A stretch of DNA of 18,212 bases. Source: CAXYVC01 sp964292295. GTDB taxonomy: Bacteria > Acidobacteriota > Holophagae > Holophagales > Holophagaceae. The stretch lies in assembly GCA_964292295.1 (NCBI GenBank), contig CAXYVC010000047.1, positions 1 through 18,212 of the forward strand. Direction: 5' to 3'. Shown piece after piece: positions 8,579-14,583 of this stretch. A model generated the notes under the pieces. The model had not been told where the DNA came from, searched no databases, and worked only from the letters and a program-made list of their open reading frames with translations. The position numbers were made by a program, and so were the translations under genes. Position 1 is the first letter of the stretch; the number at the start of each line of letters is the position of its first letter.

Positions 8579-8613
8579 AAGGGAGCGGCCCGCCTTGGGC
8601 GGACCACTCCCTT
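8579..8613 (-). terminator. Terminator- or attenuator-like hairpin between peptidases A and B
   Basis: On the minus strand AAGGGAGTGGTCCGCC pairs with GGCGGGCCGCTCCCTT over 16 bp (two G-U pairs) with a 3-nt CAA loop, followed by TGTT. It starts 15 nt after the stop of A, and its 3' foot is about 11 nt before the AGGAG of B. The stem is very strong but the T run is short, so either termination, partial read-through or RNA end protection of A is possible. Confidence 0.6.
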
Positions 8614-8628
8614 CTGGGCGTGGGGGGG

Positions 8629-10521
8629 CTAGCGGGTGCCGCCCAGCTCCTTGGCGAGGTGGGGCGCGTCGAAGACCTTGTTCAGGACCTCGAGGATGCC
8701 GCGGGGGTCCACGGAGAGCGTGCGGTTGGTGCGGCCGTCGTAGTAGTAGCGGCCGGGCAGGCTCTCGATGTTGCCGTCGAAGGCCAGGCCCACCAGTTCG
8801 CCCGCGCGGTTCACGATGGGGCTCCCGGAGTTGCCGCCGGTGATGTCGTTGGTGGTGATGTAGTTGTAGGGCGTGGAGAGGTTCAGCTTGGCGCGGCGCT
8901 GCTTCCAGCGCTCGGGCAGCGCCCAGGAGCCGTTCTCGGCCCGTGGGCCCCAGGCGTCCGCGCGGTCGTACAGCCCCGCGAAGGTCGTGAAGGGCTGGGC
9001 GAGGGTGCCCTCCATCGGGTAGGTCTCGATGGCGCCGTAGGAGAGGCGCAGGGTGCCCGTGGCGTCCGGATAGGTGGAGGTGCCGTAGACCTTGAAGCGG
9101 GCCTTGGCGATGCGCACCTGGTGCTCGGAGATCACCGCCTGGGCGGCCTGGTTCTTCTGGACCAGCTCCCGGGCCGCTTTCTGGAAGGCCTCGGATGGGT
9201 CCTTGCGGAGGGCCTCCAGCACCGCGGCGTCATCCCGGCCCTGGAAGAGCTCGCGGACCAGCGGGTGCTCGGCGCCCAGCTCCGCGCGCACGCTTTCGAT
9301 GCCCGCAAGGGCGGAGACGCGGGCGGCGGGGGGCAGGGGCTTGTCGCCGGCCTGCTTCAGGCCGCCCGCCAGGCGGCTCAGCTGGCCGATGGCGGCCATC
9401 TCGCGGGCCAGGGAGGTGGTGACCTTCAGGGCCTCCTCGATCTTCGTCCAGCTCGTGCCCGCGTAGGCCTTCAGCTCGGGGTCGGCGTCCACCTTCTCCC
9501 GCAGCTCCTTCTCGGCGGCGGCGACCTTCCCCATGGCCTCCCGGTCCTTCAGGCCGTTGGTGTCGCCCACCATCACCTTGTAGGCGTTCTCGGTGCCCAT
9601 GATCTGGGCAGAGACCTGCAGGGGGTTGTTCTTGTCCGCGGCGGCGAAGGCGTGCAGGGCCTTGCGGGCGCGGTCGAGGGTGCGGATGCGCAGGGGGCCG
9701 AAGACGTCCCGGTCGGCCTCCATCTGGGCGAGGGTGAAGAGGCGGTTCGTGCGGCCCGGGTGGCCCACGGTGAAGGTCATGTCGCCGTACTCCGCGCCCT
9801 TCTTCGCCATCTTCAGGAAGTGGGCGGGCTTGTAGGGCTTCCCGTTCTCGTAGATGCGGAAGAGGCTGAAGTCCAGGTCGTGCCGCGGCCAGCTGAAGTT
9901 GTCCCAGTCCTTGCCGAAGGCGGCCACGTCGTATTCGGGGGCCATGACGAGGCGCACGTCCTCGTGCTTCTTGTAGCGGTAGATCCAGATCTGGCCGCCC
10001 TGGTAGAGGCTGACGGGCTCGCAGGCCAGCTTGGTGCGCTCGGTCTGCTCCTTCACCAGGCGGCCGAGGGTCTCGCGGCGGGCGGCGGCGGCCTGGGACT
10101 CGTCCATGCCGGGCTGCACGGCCTGCTCCACCTGGGCGGTGACGTTCTCCATCTCCACGAGGGTGTACATCACGCCGCCGGGGATCTTGATCTCCTGGGC
10201 GCGGGTCTTGGCCACGAAGCCGTGCTTCACGTAGTCGTGCTTGGCGTCCGAGACCTTCTGGATCCAGTCGTGGCCCATGTGGTGGTTGGTGAGCACCAGG
10301 CCGTCGGCGCTCACGAAGGAGGCGCTGCCGCCGGACATGCGCAGGGCGGAGAGGCGCACGTGGTCCAGCCAGGCCTGGCTGGGCTCAAAGCCGAACTTCG
10401 CCTTCATCTGCTTCATGGGCAGGTTGTCGAAGGTCCACATGCCCTCGTCGGCGCAGGCGGTGCCCTGGACGAGCAGAAGGGAAAGGCCCGTGAAGAGGGC
10501 GGTGCGGAAGGTGTGTCGCAT
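8629..10521 (-). CDS. S46 dipeptidyl-peptidase A (DPP7-like), first of the array
   Basis: This 630-residue secreted S46 serine dipeptidyl-peptidase is the shortest of the five and shorter than characterised DPP7/DPP11 (about 700-720 residues). The signal peptide covers about residues 1-24 (hydrophobic core TGLSLLLVQG, cleavage near ACA) before DEGMWTFDN. A Cys near the cleavage site does not sit in a proper lipobox. The triad is His81 (TNHHMGHD), Asp217 (LDFSLFR) and Ser565 (GGNSGSP). Asn208-Phe209, Asn312 and Asp582 match the amine pocket and Gly583 at S1 suggests hydrophobic P1. It has FGKD where the other copies have FGGD just before the amine-binding Asn. AGGAG lies 7 nt upstream of the ATG. 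No convincing promoter hexamers were found in the 166-nt gap separating it from ferritin. Confidence 0.94.
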   Translation of the reverse strand: MRHTFRTALFTGLSLLLVQGTACADEGMWTFDNLPMKQMKAKFGFEPSQAWLDHVRLSALRMSGGSASFVSADGLVLTNHHMGHDWIQKVSDAKHDYVKHGFVAKTRAQEIKIPGGVMYTLVEMENVTAQVEQAVQPGMDESQAAAARRETLGRLVKEQTERTKLACEPVSLYQGGQIWIYRYKKHEDVRLVMAPEYDVAAFGKDWDNFSWPRHDLDFSLFRIYENGKPYKPAHFLKMAKKGAEYGDMTFTVGHPGRTNRLFTLAQMEADRDVFGPLRIRTLDRARKALHAFAAADKNNPLQVSAQIMGTENAYKVMVGDTNGLKDREAMGKVAAAEKELREKVDADPELKAYAGTSWTKIEEALKVTTSLAREMAAIGQLSRLAGGLKQAGDKPLPPAARVSALAGIESVRAELGAEHPLVRELFQGRDDAAVLEALRKDPSEAFQKAARELVQKNQAAQAVISEHQVRIAKARFKVYGTSTYPDATGTLRLSYGAIETYPMEGTLAQPFTTFAGLYDRADAWGPRAENGSWALPERWKQRRAKLNLSTPYNYITTNDITGGNSGSPIVNRAGELVGLAFDGNIESLPGRYYYDGRTNRTLSVDPRGILEVLNKVFDAPHLAKELGGTR

Positions 10522-10641
10522 GGCTGGACTCCTGAAAGGTCATGCCTCAAGTCGCGATACAACGGCGCTCCAGCATACCCCAGGCGATCCGGGCCCGCGG
10601 AGGGGCGGGGCGAAGCGTGCCGATCCGGGGGCGAATGCAGG

Positions 10642-10665
10642 GAGGCCGCCCGGAAGGGCGGCCTC
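10642..10665 (-). terminator. Hairpin downstream of ferritin
   Basis: A perfect 10-bp stem (GAGGCCGCCC with GGGCGGCCTC) closed by a 4-nt loop begins 22 nt after the ferritin stop codon. No T run follows on either strand, so it may be a weak terminator or an RNA 3'-end stabiliser. The rest of 10522-10687 holds nothing else I can identify besides the ribosome site of peptidase A. Confidence 0.5.
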
Positions 10666-10687
10666 ACCTGGCTTTGGATCGGGCCCC

Positions 10688-11182
10688 TCAGGCCTGGCCG
10701 CGCTTGCCCATCTTGGAATCGAGGTACCAGATGCCGCCCCCCTGCTCGCCGATGGCGTGCAGATGGTCGACGATCTGCCCCACGGTGGCCTCCTCCTCCA
10801 CCTGCTCGCTCACGTACCACTGCAGGGTGATCTCGCTGGCGTAGTCCTTCTCGGCGCGGGCCAGCTCGAAGAGGGCGCTGATCTTGGCCGTGATGCCCTG
10901 CTCGTGGGCGAGGGTCTGCTCGAAGACCTGGGTGATGGTGCCGAACTCCGTCTGGGGGGCAGGAATGGGCTTGAGCTCCAGCCGGCCGCCGCGGTCGAGC
11001 AGGAAGTCGATGAGCTTCATGGCGTGGGCGGTCTCCTCTCCCGCCTGGACCTTGAGCCAGCTGGCGAAGCCCTTGAAGCTCTTGGCATCGCAGTGGGCGC
11101 TCATGGCCAGGTAGAGCTGGGCGCTGTACTGCTCGGCGTTGATCTGGGCGTTGAGGGCGTCCTGCATGGTGCGGCTGATCAT
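10688..11182 (-). CDS. ftnA: Non-haem bacterial ferritin
   Basis: This 164-residue cytosolic iron-storage protein should assemble into a 24-subunit shell, oxidise Fe(II) and store Fe(III). The ferroxidase residues are all present and fall at the same numbers as in E. coli FtnA: Glu17, Glu50, His53, Glu94 and Gln127, with Glu49, Glu126, Glu129 and Glu130 for the third iron site. The length is typical for the family, and no haem-ligand Met of bacterioferritin was evident to me. AAAGGAG lies 5 nt before the chosen ATG. The longer in-frame extension upstream lacks ferritin character and is rejected. The gene is divergent from the metal-efflux gene at 11290 across a 107-nt gap, so the two may share control, although no operator was recognised. 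Confidence 0.95.
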   Translation of the reverse strand: MISRTMQDALNAQINAEQYSAQLYLAMSAHCDAKSFKGFASWLKVQAGEETAHAMKLIDFLLDRGGRLELKPIPAPQTEFGTITQVFEQTLAHEQGITAKISALFELARAEKDYASEITLQWYVSEQVEEEATVGQIVDHLHAIGEQGGGIWYLDSKMGKRGQA

Positions 11183-11289
11183 GGGGTCTCCTTTCCAGGG
11201 GCAGAGCCTTGGAAGCCCGGGGCGGGAGGGATGTGACGCCCCTTTTCCGGAGAGGGCCTTCTCCGCGATCCTGGTTCCCGGAGGCTCCC

Positions 11290-12207
11290 ATGCCCGCCCA
11301 TGCCCATCACGCCCACGCACCGGAAGCCCAGGAGGGGAAGGGCCGCCTCTTTGCCGTGGGCATCGCGCTGAACCTCGCCTTCGTGGCGGCGGAGTGGGCC
11401 TTCGGTGTGCTGGCGGGCTCCCTCGCCCTCCTGGCGGACGCCGGCCACAACCTGGGGGACGTGCTGGGCCTGGCCCTGGCCTGGGCGGCCTACGCCCTGG
11501 GGCGACGGAAACCCTGCGGGACCTTCACCTACGGCCTGGGACGCAGCTCCATCCTGGCGGCCCTCTTCAACGCCCTGCTGCTCTTCGCCGTGGTGGGCGG
11601 CATCGCCTGGGAGGCCCTGAAGCGCCTGACGGCGCCCACCCCCGTGGCCACGGGGACGGTCATGGCCGTGGCGGCGGCGGGCATCGTCGTGAACGGCGCC
11701 ACGGCGCTGCTCTTCCTGCGGGGACGCAAGGAGGACCTGAACCTCCGGGGCGCCTTCCTGCACATGGCCACGGACGCCCTGGTTTCCGTGGGCGTCGTGG
11801 TGGCGGGCTTCCTGGTGGCCCGCACCGGGTGGACCTGGCTGGACCCGGCCGTGAGCCTCGTCATCGGGCTGCTGATCCTCGGGGGCACCTGGGGCCTGCT
11901 GCGGGATGCCCTGCGCCTCCTGCTGGACGGCGTGCCCGCGGGGCTCTCCCTGGAGGCGGTGAAGGCCCACCTTCTGGAGGATCCCCGCGTGCGGCGGGTC
12001 CACGACCTCCACGTGTGGGCCACGAGCACCACCGAGACGGCCCTGAGCGCCCACGTGGATGTGGTGCCAGGCGTGGTGCCGGACGCCTTCCTGGCGGAGC
12101 TGGCGGAGAGCCTGCGGGCGCGCTTCGGCATCGCCCACAGCACCGTCCAGCTGGAACACGGCGATCCTGCGCACCCCTGCTGTCTGGATCGGGACCCGAA
12201 GGCGTAG
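11290..12207 (+). CDS. Cation diffusion facilitator, CzcD-like metal exporter
   Basis: This 305-residue inner-membrane metal/proton antiporter is predicted to export Zn(II) and perhaps Co(II) or Cd(II) from the cytosol. About six transmembrane helices span residues 20-205. The paired binding motifs are His53-x3-Asp57 (HNLGD, second helix) and His158-x3-Asp162 (HMATD, fifth helix), the HD-HD arrangement of zinc-type CDF proteins; iron/manganese types usually have Asp at the first position. A cytosolic domain follows (about 210-290) with HDLHVW and His255 as likely regulatory metal ligands. The N-terminus is His-rich (five His in the first nine residues, counting HAHHAHA) and a His-Pro-Cys-Cys tail ends the protein. 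GGAGG lies 5 nt before this ATG; an upstream in-frame ATG at 11209 would add a non-membrane extension and is less likely. Confidence 0.92.
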   Translation: MPAHAHHAHAPEAQEGKGRLFAVGIALNLAFVAAEWAFGVLAGSLALLADAGHNLGDVLGLALAWAAYALGRRKPCGTFTYGLGRSSILAALFNALLLFAVVGGIAWEALKRLTAPTPVATGTVMAVAAAGIVVNGATALLFLRGRKEDLNLRGAFLHMATDALVSVGVVVAGFLVARTGWTWLDPAVSLVIGLLILGGTWGLLRDALRLLLDGVPAGLSLEAVKAHLLEDPRVRRVHDLHVWATSTTETALSAHVDVVPGVVPDAFLAELAESLRARFGIAHSTVQLEHGDPAHPCCLDRDPKA

Positions 12208-12250
12208 CGTTTATTTCCTGCGGCCATCGGGGCCTCCGGGGCTTGCGGGG

Positions 12251-12286
12251 GGTGCGATCCTGGGAGGCAGCTTCCAGGATCGCACC
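12251..12286 (+). promoter_or_regulatory. Stem-loop abutting and masking the decarboxylase start
   Basis: Bases 12251-12266 pair with 12271-12286 over 16 bp with a single G-U pair and a GCAG loop; the outer 13 bp (GGTGCGATCCTGG / CCAGGATCGCACC) are perfect. The last base of the stem is directly followed by the ATG at 12287. The only nearby ribosome-site-like sequence (AGGA, 12276-12279) is inside the 3' arm. There is no T run, so a simple intrinsic terminator for the upstream transporter gene is unlikely. Candidates are a translation-control hairpin or a palindromic operator; which one cannot be told from sequence alone. Confidence 0.7.
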
Positions 12287-13732
12287 ATGACGCCCGACGC
12301 CTTCCGCACCTATGGCCATGCCCTCGTCGACTGGATCGCCGCCTACCGGGAGGGGATCGAAGCGCTCCCCGTGATGAGCCCCCTCCAGCCCGGCGAGCTG
12401 CGGGCCCGCCTGCCCCAGGCGCCGCCCCGCCTGGGCGGAGAGGTGGAGGCGGCCCTGGCGGACCTTCAGGAACTCATCCTTCCGGGCATCACCCACTGGA
12501 ACCACCCGGGCTTCTTCGCCTACTTCCCCAGCAACAGCGAGCTCTCCAGCGTGTTGGGGGATCTGGTCTGCGCGGGGCTGGGGGCCCAGGGCATGAGCTG
12601 GCAGACCAGCCCCGCCGCCACCGAGCTGGAGGAGGTGGTGATGGACTGGCTGCGCCAGATGCTGGGCCTCAGCGGCGCCTTCACCGGCGTGATCCAGGAC
12701 AGCGCCAGCTCCGCCACCTTCTGCGCCCTCCTCTGCGCCCGGGAGCGTTCAACGGCGTACGGGCAGACCCGGGGCGGCCTCCAGGAGGAGGAGAGCCCCC
12801 TCGTCGTCTACGCCTCGGATCAGGCCCACAGCTCGGTGGAGAAGGGCGCCCTGCTGGCGGGTTTCGGGCGGGAGCACCTGCGCCTGCTGGGGACGGACGA
12901 GGCCCACGCGCTGCGCCCGGAACTGCTGGAGAAGGCCATCCTGGCGGACCTGGAGGCGGGGCGGCGCCCCTGCGCCCTGGTGGCCTGTGCGGGCAGCACC
13001 TGCAGCACCGCCTTCGATCCGCTTCCCGCCCTGGCGGAGCTCTGCGAGCGGCACGGGCTCTGGCTGCACCTGGACGCGGCCATGGCGGGCAGCGCCATGA
13101 TCTGCCCCGAGTGCCGGGGGCTCTGGGAGGGGGTGGGGGCCGCGGACAGCGTGGTGATGAACCCCCACAAGTGGCTGGGCACCGGCTTCGACCTGAGCGC
13201 CTACTACGTGCGGGACGTGGAGCACCTCGTCCGCGTGATGAGCACGAACCCCAGCTACCTGCGCACCGCCCAGGACGGCCAGGTGAGCAACTTCCGGGAC
13301 TGGGGCATCCCCCTGGGGCGCCGCATGCGGAGCCTGAAGCTCTGGTTCCTGCTGCGCGACCTGGGCGTGGAGGGCCTCCAGGCCCGCATCCGCCGGGACC
13401 TTGCCCAGGCCCGCTGGCTGAAGGCGCAGGTGGAGGCCGCCCCCGGCTGGGAGCTGCTGGCCCCCGTGGCGCTCCAGACCCTGGTCCTGCGCCACGTGCC
13501 GGAGGGCCTGGAGGGGGACGAGGAGGCCCTGAAGGCCCACACCCTCGCGCTCCAGGCGCGGGTGAACGCAGGGGGGCGCGCCTATCTCACCTCGGCGGTG
13601 CTCAAGGGGCGTCAGGTCCTGCGGGTGAGCCTGGGAAGCGCCCTCACGGAGCAGCGCCACGTGGAGGCGCTCTGGAGCGAGCTCCAGGCCGCCGCGCGGG
13701 GCTGCGGTCTTTCCGGAGGCACGCCATGCTGA
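12287..13732 (+). CDS. PLP-dependent aromatic-amino-acid decarboxylase family enzyme
   Basis: This 481-residue cytosolic enzyme is a group II PLP decarboxylase closest in motif pattern to aromatic-L-amino-acid (DOPA/tryptophan/tyrosine) decarboxylases. The N-terminal substrate region reads THWNHPGFFAYFP (69-81) then SWQTSPAATELE (104-115). His181 (SDQAHSS) should stack on the PLP ring, Asp263 (HLDAA) should hold the pyridine nitrogen and Lys295 (NPHKW) should form the Schiff base. By eye alignment to human DDC, the mobile-loop Tyr332 corresponds to Phe336 here (SNFRDW). That Tyr protonates the decarboxylation intermediate, and Phe is the residue in plant aromatic aldehyde synthases, so decarboxylation-oxidation is possible. 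The ATG fits the family N-terminus and directly follows a stem-loop. The stop overlaps the start of the next gene. The true substrate is unknown. Confidence 0.92.
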   Translation: MTPDAFRTYGHALVDWIAAYREGIEALPVMSPLQPGELRARLPQAPPRLGGEVEAALADLQELILPGITHWNHPGFFAYFPSNSELSSVLGDLVCAGLGAQGMSWQTSPAATELEEVVMDWLRQMLGLSGAFTGVIQDSASSATFCALLCARERSTAYGQTRGGLQEEESPLVVYASDQAHSSVEKGALLAGFGREHLRLLGTDEAHALRPELLEKAILADLEAGRRPCALVACAGSTCSTAFDPLPALAELCERHGLWLHLDAAMAGSAMICPECRGLWEGVGAADSVVMNPHKWLGTGFDLSAYYVRDVEHLVRVMSTNPSYLRTAQDGQVSNFRDWGIPLGRRMRSLKLWFLLRDLGVEGLQARIRRDLAQARWLKAQVEAAPGWELLAPVALQTLVLRHVPEGLEGDEEALKAHTLALQARVNAGGRAYLTSAVLKGRQVLRVSLGSALTEQRHVEALWSELQAAARGCGLSGGTPC

Positions 13733-14532
13733 TGATCACGTCCCGGGCGCAGCGGTGGTCCTGCACGGAGCTTTCCAGCCAGGACGAGGTGCTGGACTGC
13801 GTGCTGGAGAACCCCGACCCCTCGGTGGATCAGCTCCTGAAGCCGGAAGCCTTCCTGGAGCGGATCCGGGGCAAGCGGGTGCTGCTCCTGGTGCACGGCT
13901 ACAACAACGACGAGGACGACGTGTGCCGCGCCTACGGGCTCATCGCCCAGCGGGTCGGCGCCGAGCTGGCCGGGGCCTACGACGTGGTCGTGGGCTACAC
14001 CTGGCCGGGAGGCGACCTGCGGGTGAGCTACCCGGCCGCGCGCCACCGGGCGAAGGCCTGCGCCCCCCGTCTCGCGGCGCGGCTGGGGCGCGTGGCCGCC
14101 GTGGCCTCCGCGGTGGACCTGCTTTGCCACAGCCTGGGCAACTTCCTGGCCCTGCGCGCCCTGGCCACGATGGCGTCCGGGAAGGCGCGCTTCCGCTTCG
14201 CCTGGATGACCGCCGCGGCGGTGCACGACGAGGCCCTGGAGCCCGGCGAGCCCTTCGCCGCGGTGCCGGCGCTCTTCCAGGGCTTCTGCATCTACCACAG
14301 CCGCCGGGACCGGGTGCTGCGCCTCGCCTTCCCCCTTGCGGAGGGCGACCGTGCCCTGGGCCTCTGCGGTCCCGAGAACCCGGAGGCTGTGCTCCACCTG
14401 CCCACGGTGCAGGTGGTCAACTGCAAGCGGGTGGTGGGCGACCATGGCGCCTACAAGCGCTGCCCGGAGCTGTACGCGCACCTCCGGAGCCGCCTCCAGG
14501 GCGTCGGAGGCCCCCAGTTCGTGACCCTCTGA
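13726..14532 (+). CDS. DUF900-like alpha/beta hydrolase
   Basis: This 268-residue alpha/beta-hydrolase-fold protein of unknown substrate has no signal peptide. VLLLVHGYNN (52-61) forms the oxyanion-hole strand-turn. The nucleophile elbow is CHSLGN (134-139) with Ser136, and likely acid and base are Asp195 (RRDRVL) and His240 (GDHGAY). The HGYNN and HSLGN signatures resemble the DUF900 group of alpha/beta hydrolases. GGAGG lies 6 nt before the ATG, and the ATG sits inside the decarboxylase end as ATGCTGA, a 7-nt overlap typical of coupled translation. The enzymes may therefore act in one pathway, for example releasing or conjugating an amine or aldehyde product, but this is only inference. It converges on tkt. 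Confidence 0.85.
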   Translation: MLMITSRAQRWSCTELSSQDEVLDCVLENPDPSVDQLLKPEAFLERIRGKRVLLLVHGYNNDEDDVCRAYGLIAQRVGAELAGAYDVVVGYTWPGGDLRVSYPAARHRAKACAPRLAARLGRVAAVASAVDLLCHSLGNFLALRALATMASGKARFRFAWMTAAAVHDEALEPGEPFAAVPALFQGFCIYHSRRDRVLRLAFPLAEGDRALGLCGPENPEAVLHLPTVQVVNCKRVVGDHGAYKRCPELYAHLRSRLQGVGGPQFVTL

Positions 14533-14540
14533 ACGGGAAA

Positions 14541-14563
14541 AGCCGCGGCGCGGGGCCGCGGCT
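14541..14563 (-). terminator. Terminator of the pyrG-tkt operon
   Basis: AGCCGCGGC pairs with GCCGCGGCT (9 bp, 5-nt loop). On the minus strand it is followed by TTTCCC and begins about 20 nt after the tkt stop. It also lies 8 nt after the stop of the convergent hydrolase gene and could slow transcription from that side, although the plus strand lacks a T run. Confidence 0.75.
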
Positions 14564-14583
14564 CCTCAGGACGTTTGACGAGC

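Noticed and set aside
4497..8579. A single 1360-codon minus-strand open frame that would fuse sequence upstream to peptidase C
   Set aside because: Its first half is peptidase B read in the wrong phase (Arg/Pro/Gly-rich), and C has its own ATG and signal peptide.
10441..10460. Lipoprotein signal in peptidase A (Cys near the signal cleavage site)
   Set aside because: The residues before the Cys (GTA) do not fit a lipobox, which needs Leu, Val or Ile at -3; ordinary signal peptidase I cleavage after ACA is more likely.
10572..10600. TATGCT as a -10 element for peptidase A
   Set aside because: The expected -35 position is GC only (CCGCGG) and there is no extended -10, so a promoter cannot be supported.
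285..10830. Very long plus-strand open frames opposite the peptidase genes (for example 285-2660, 2155-4608, 6797-8632, 8620-10830)
   Set aside because: Their translations are low-complexity Gly/Ala/Val/Leu/His-rich strings without domains and mirror genes with clear S46 motifs. In DNA with GC-rich third positions, antisense frames stay open by chance.
12251..12286. The palindrome as a simple rho-independent terminator of the transporter gene
   Set aside because: No T run follows it; the next bases are the ATG of a gene whose N-terminus matches its family.
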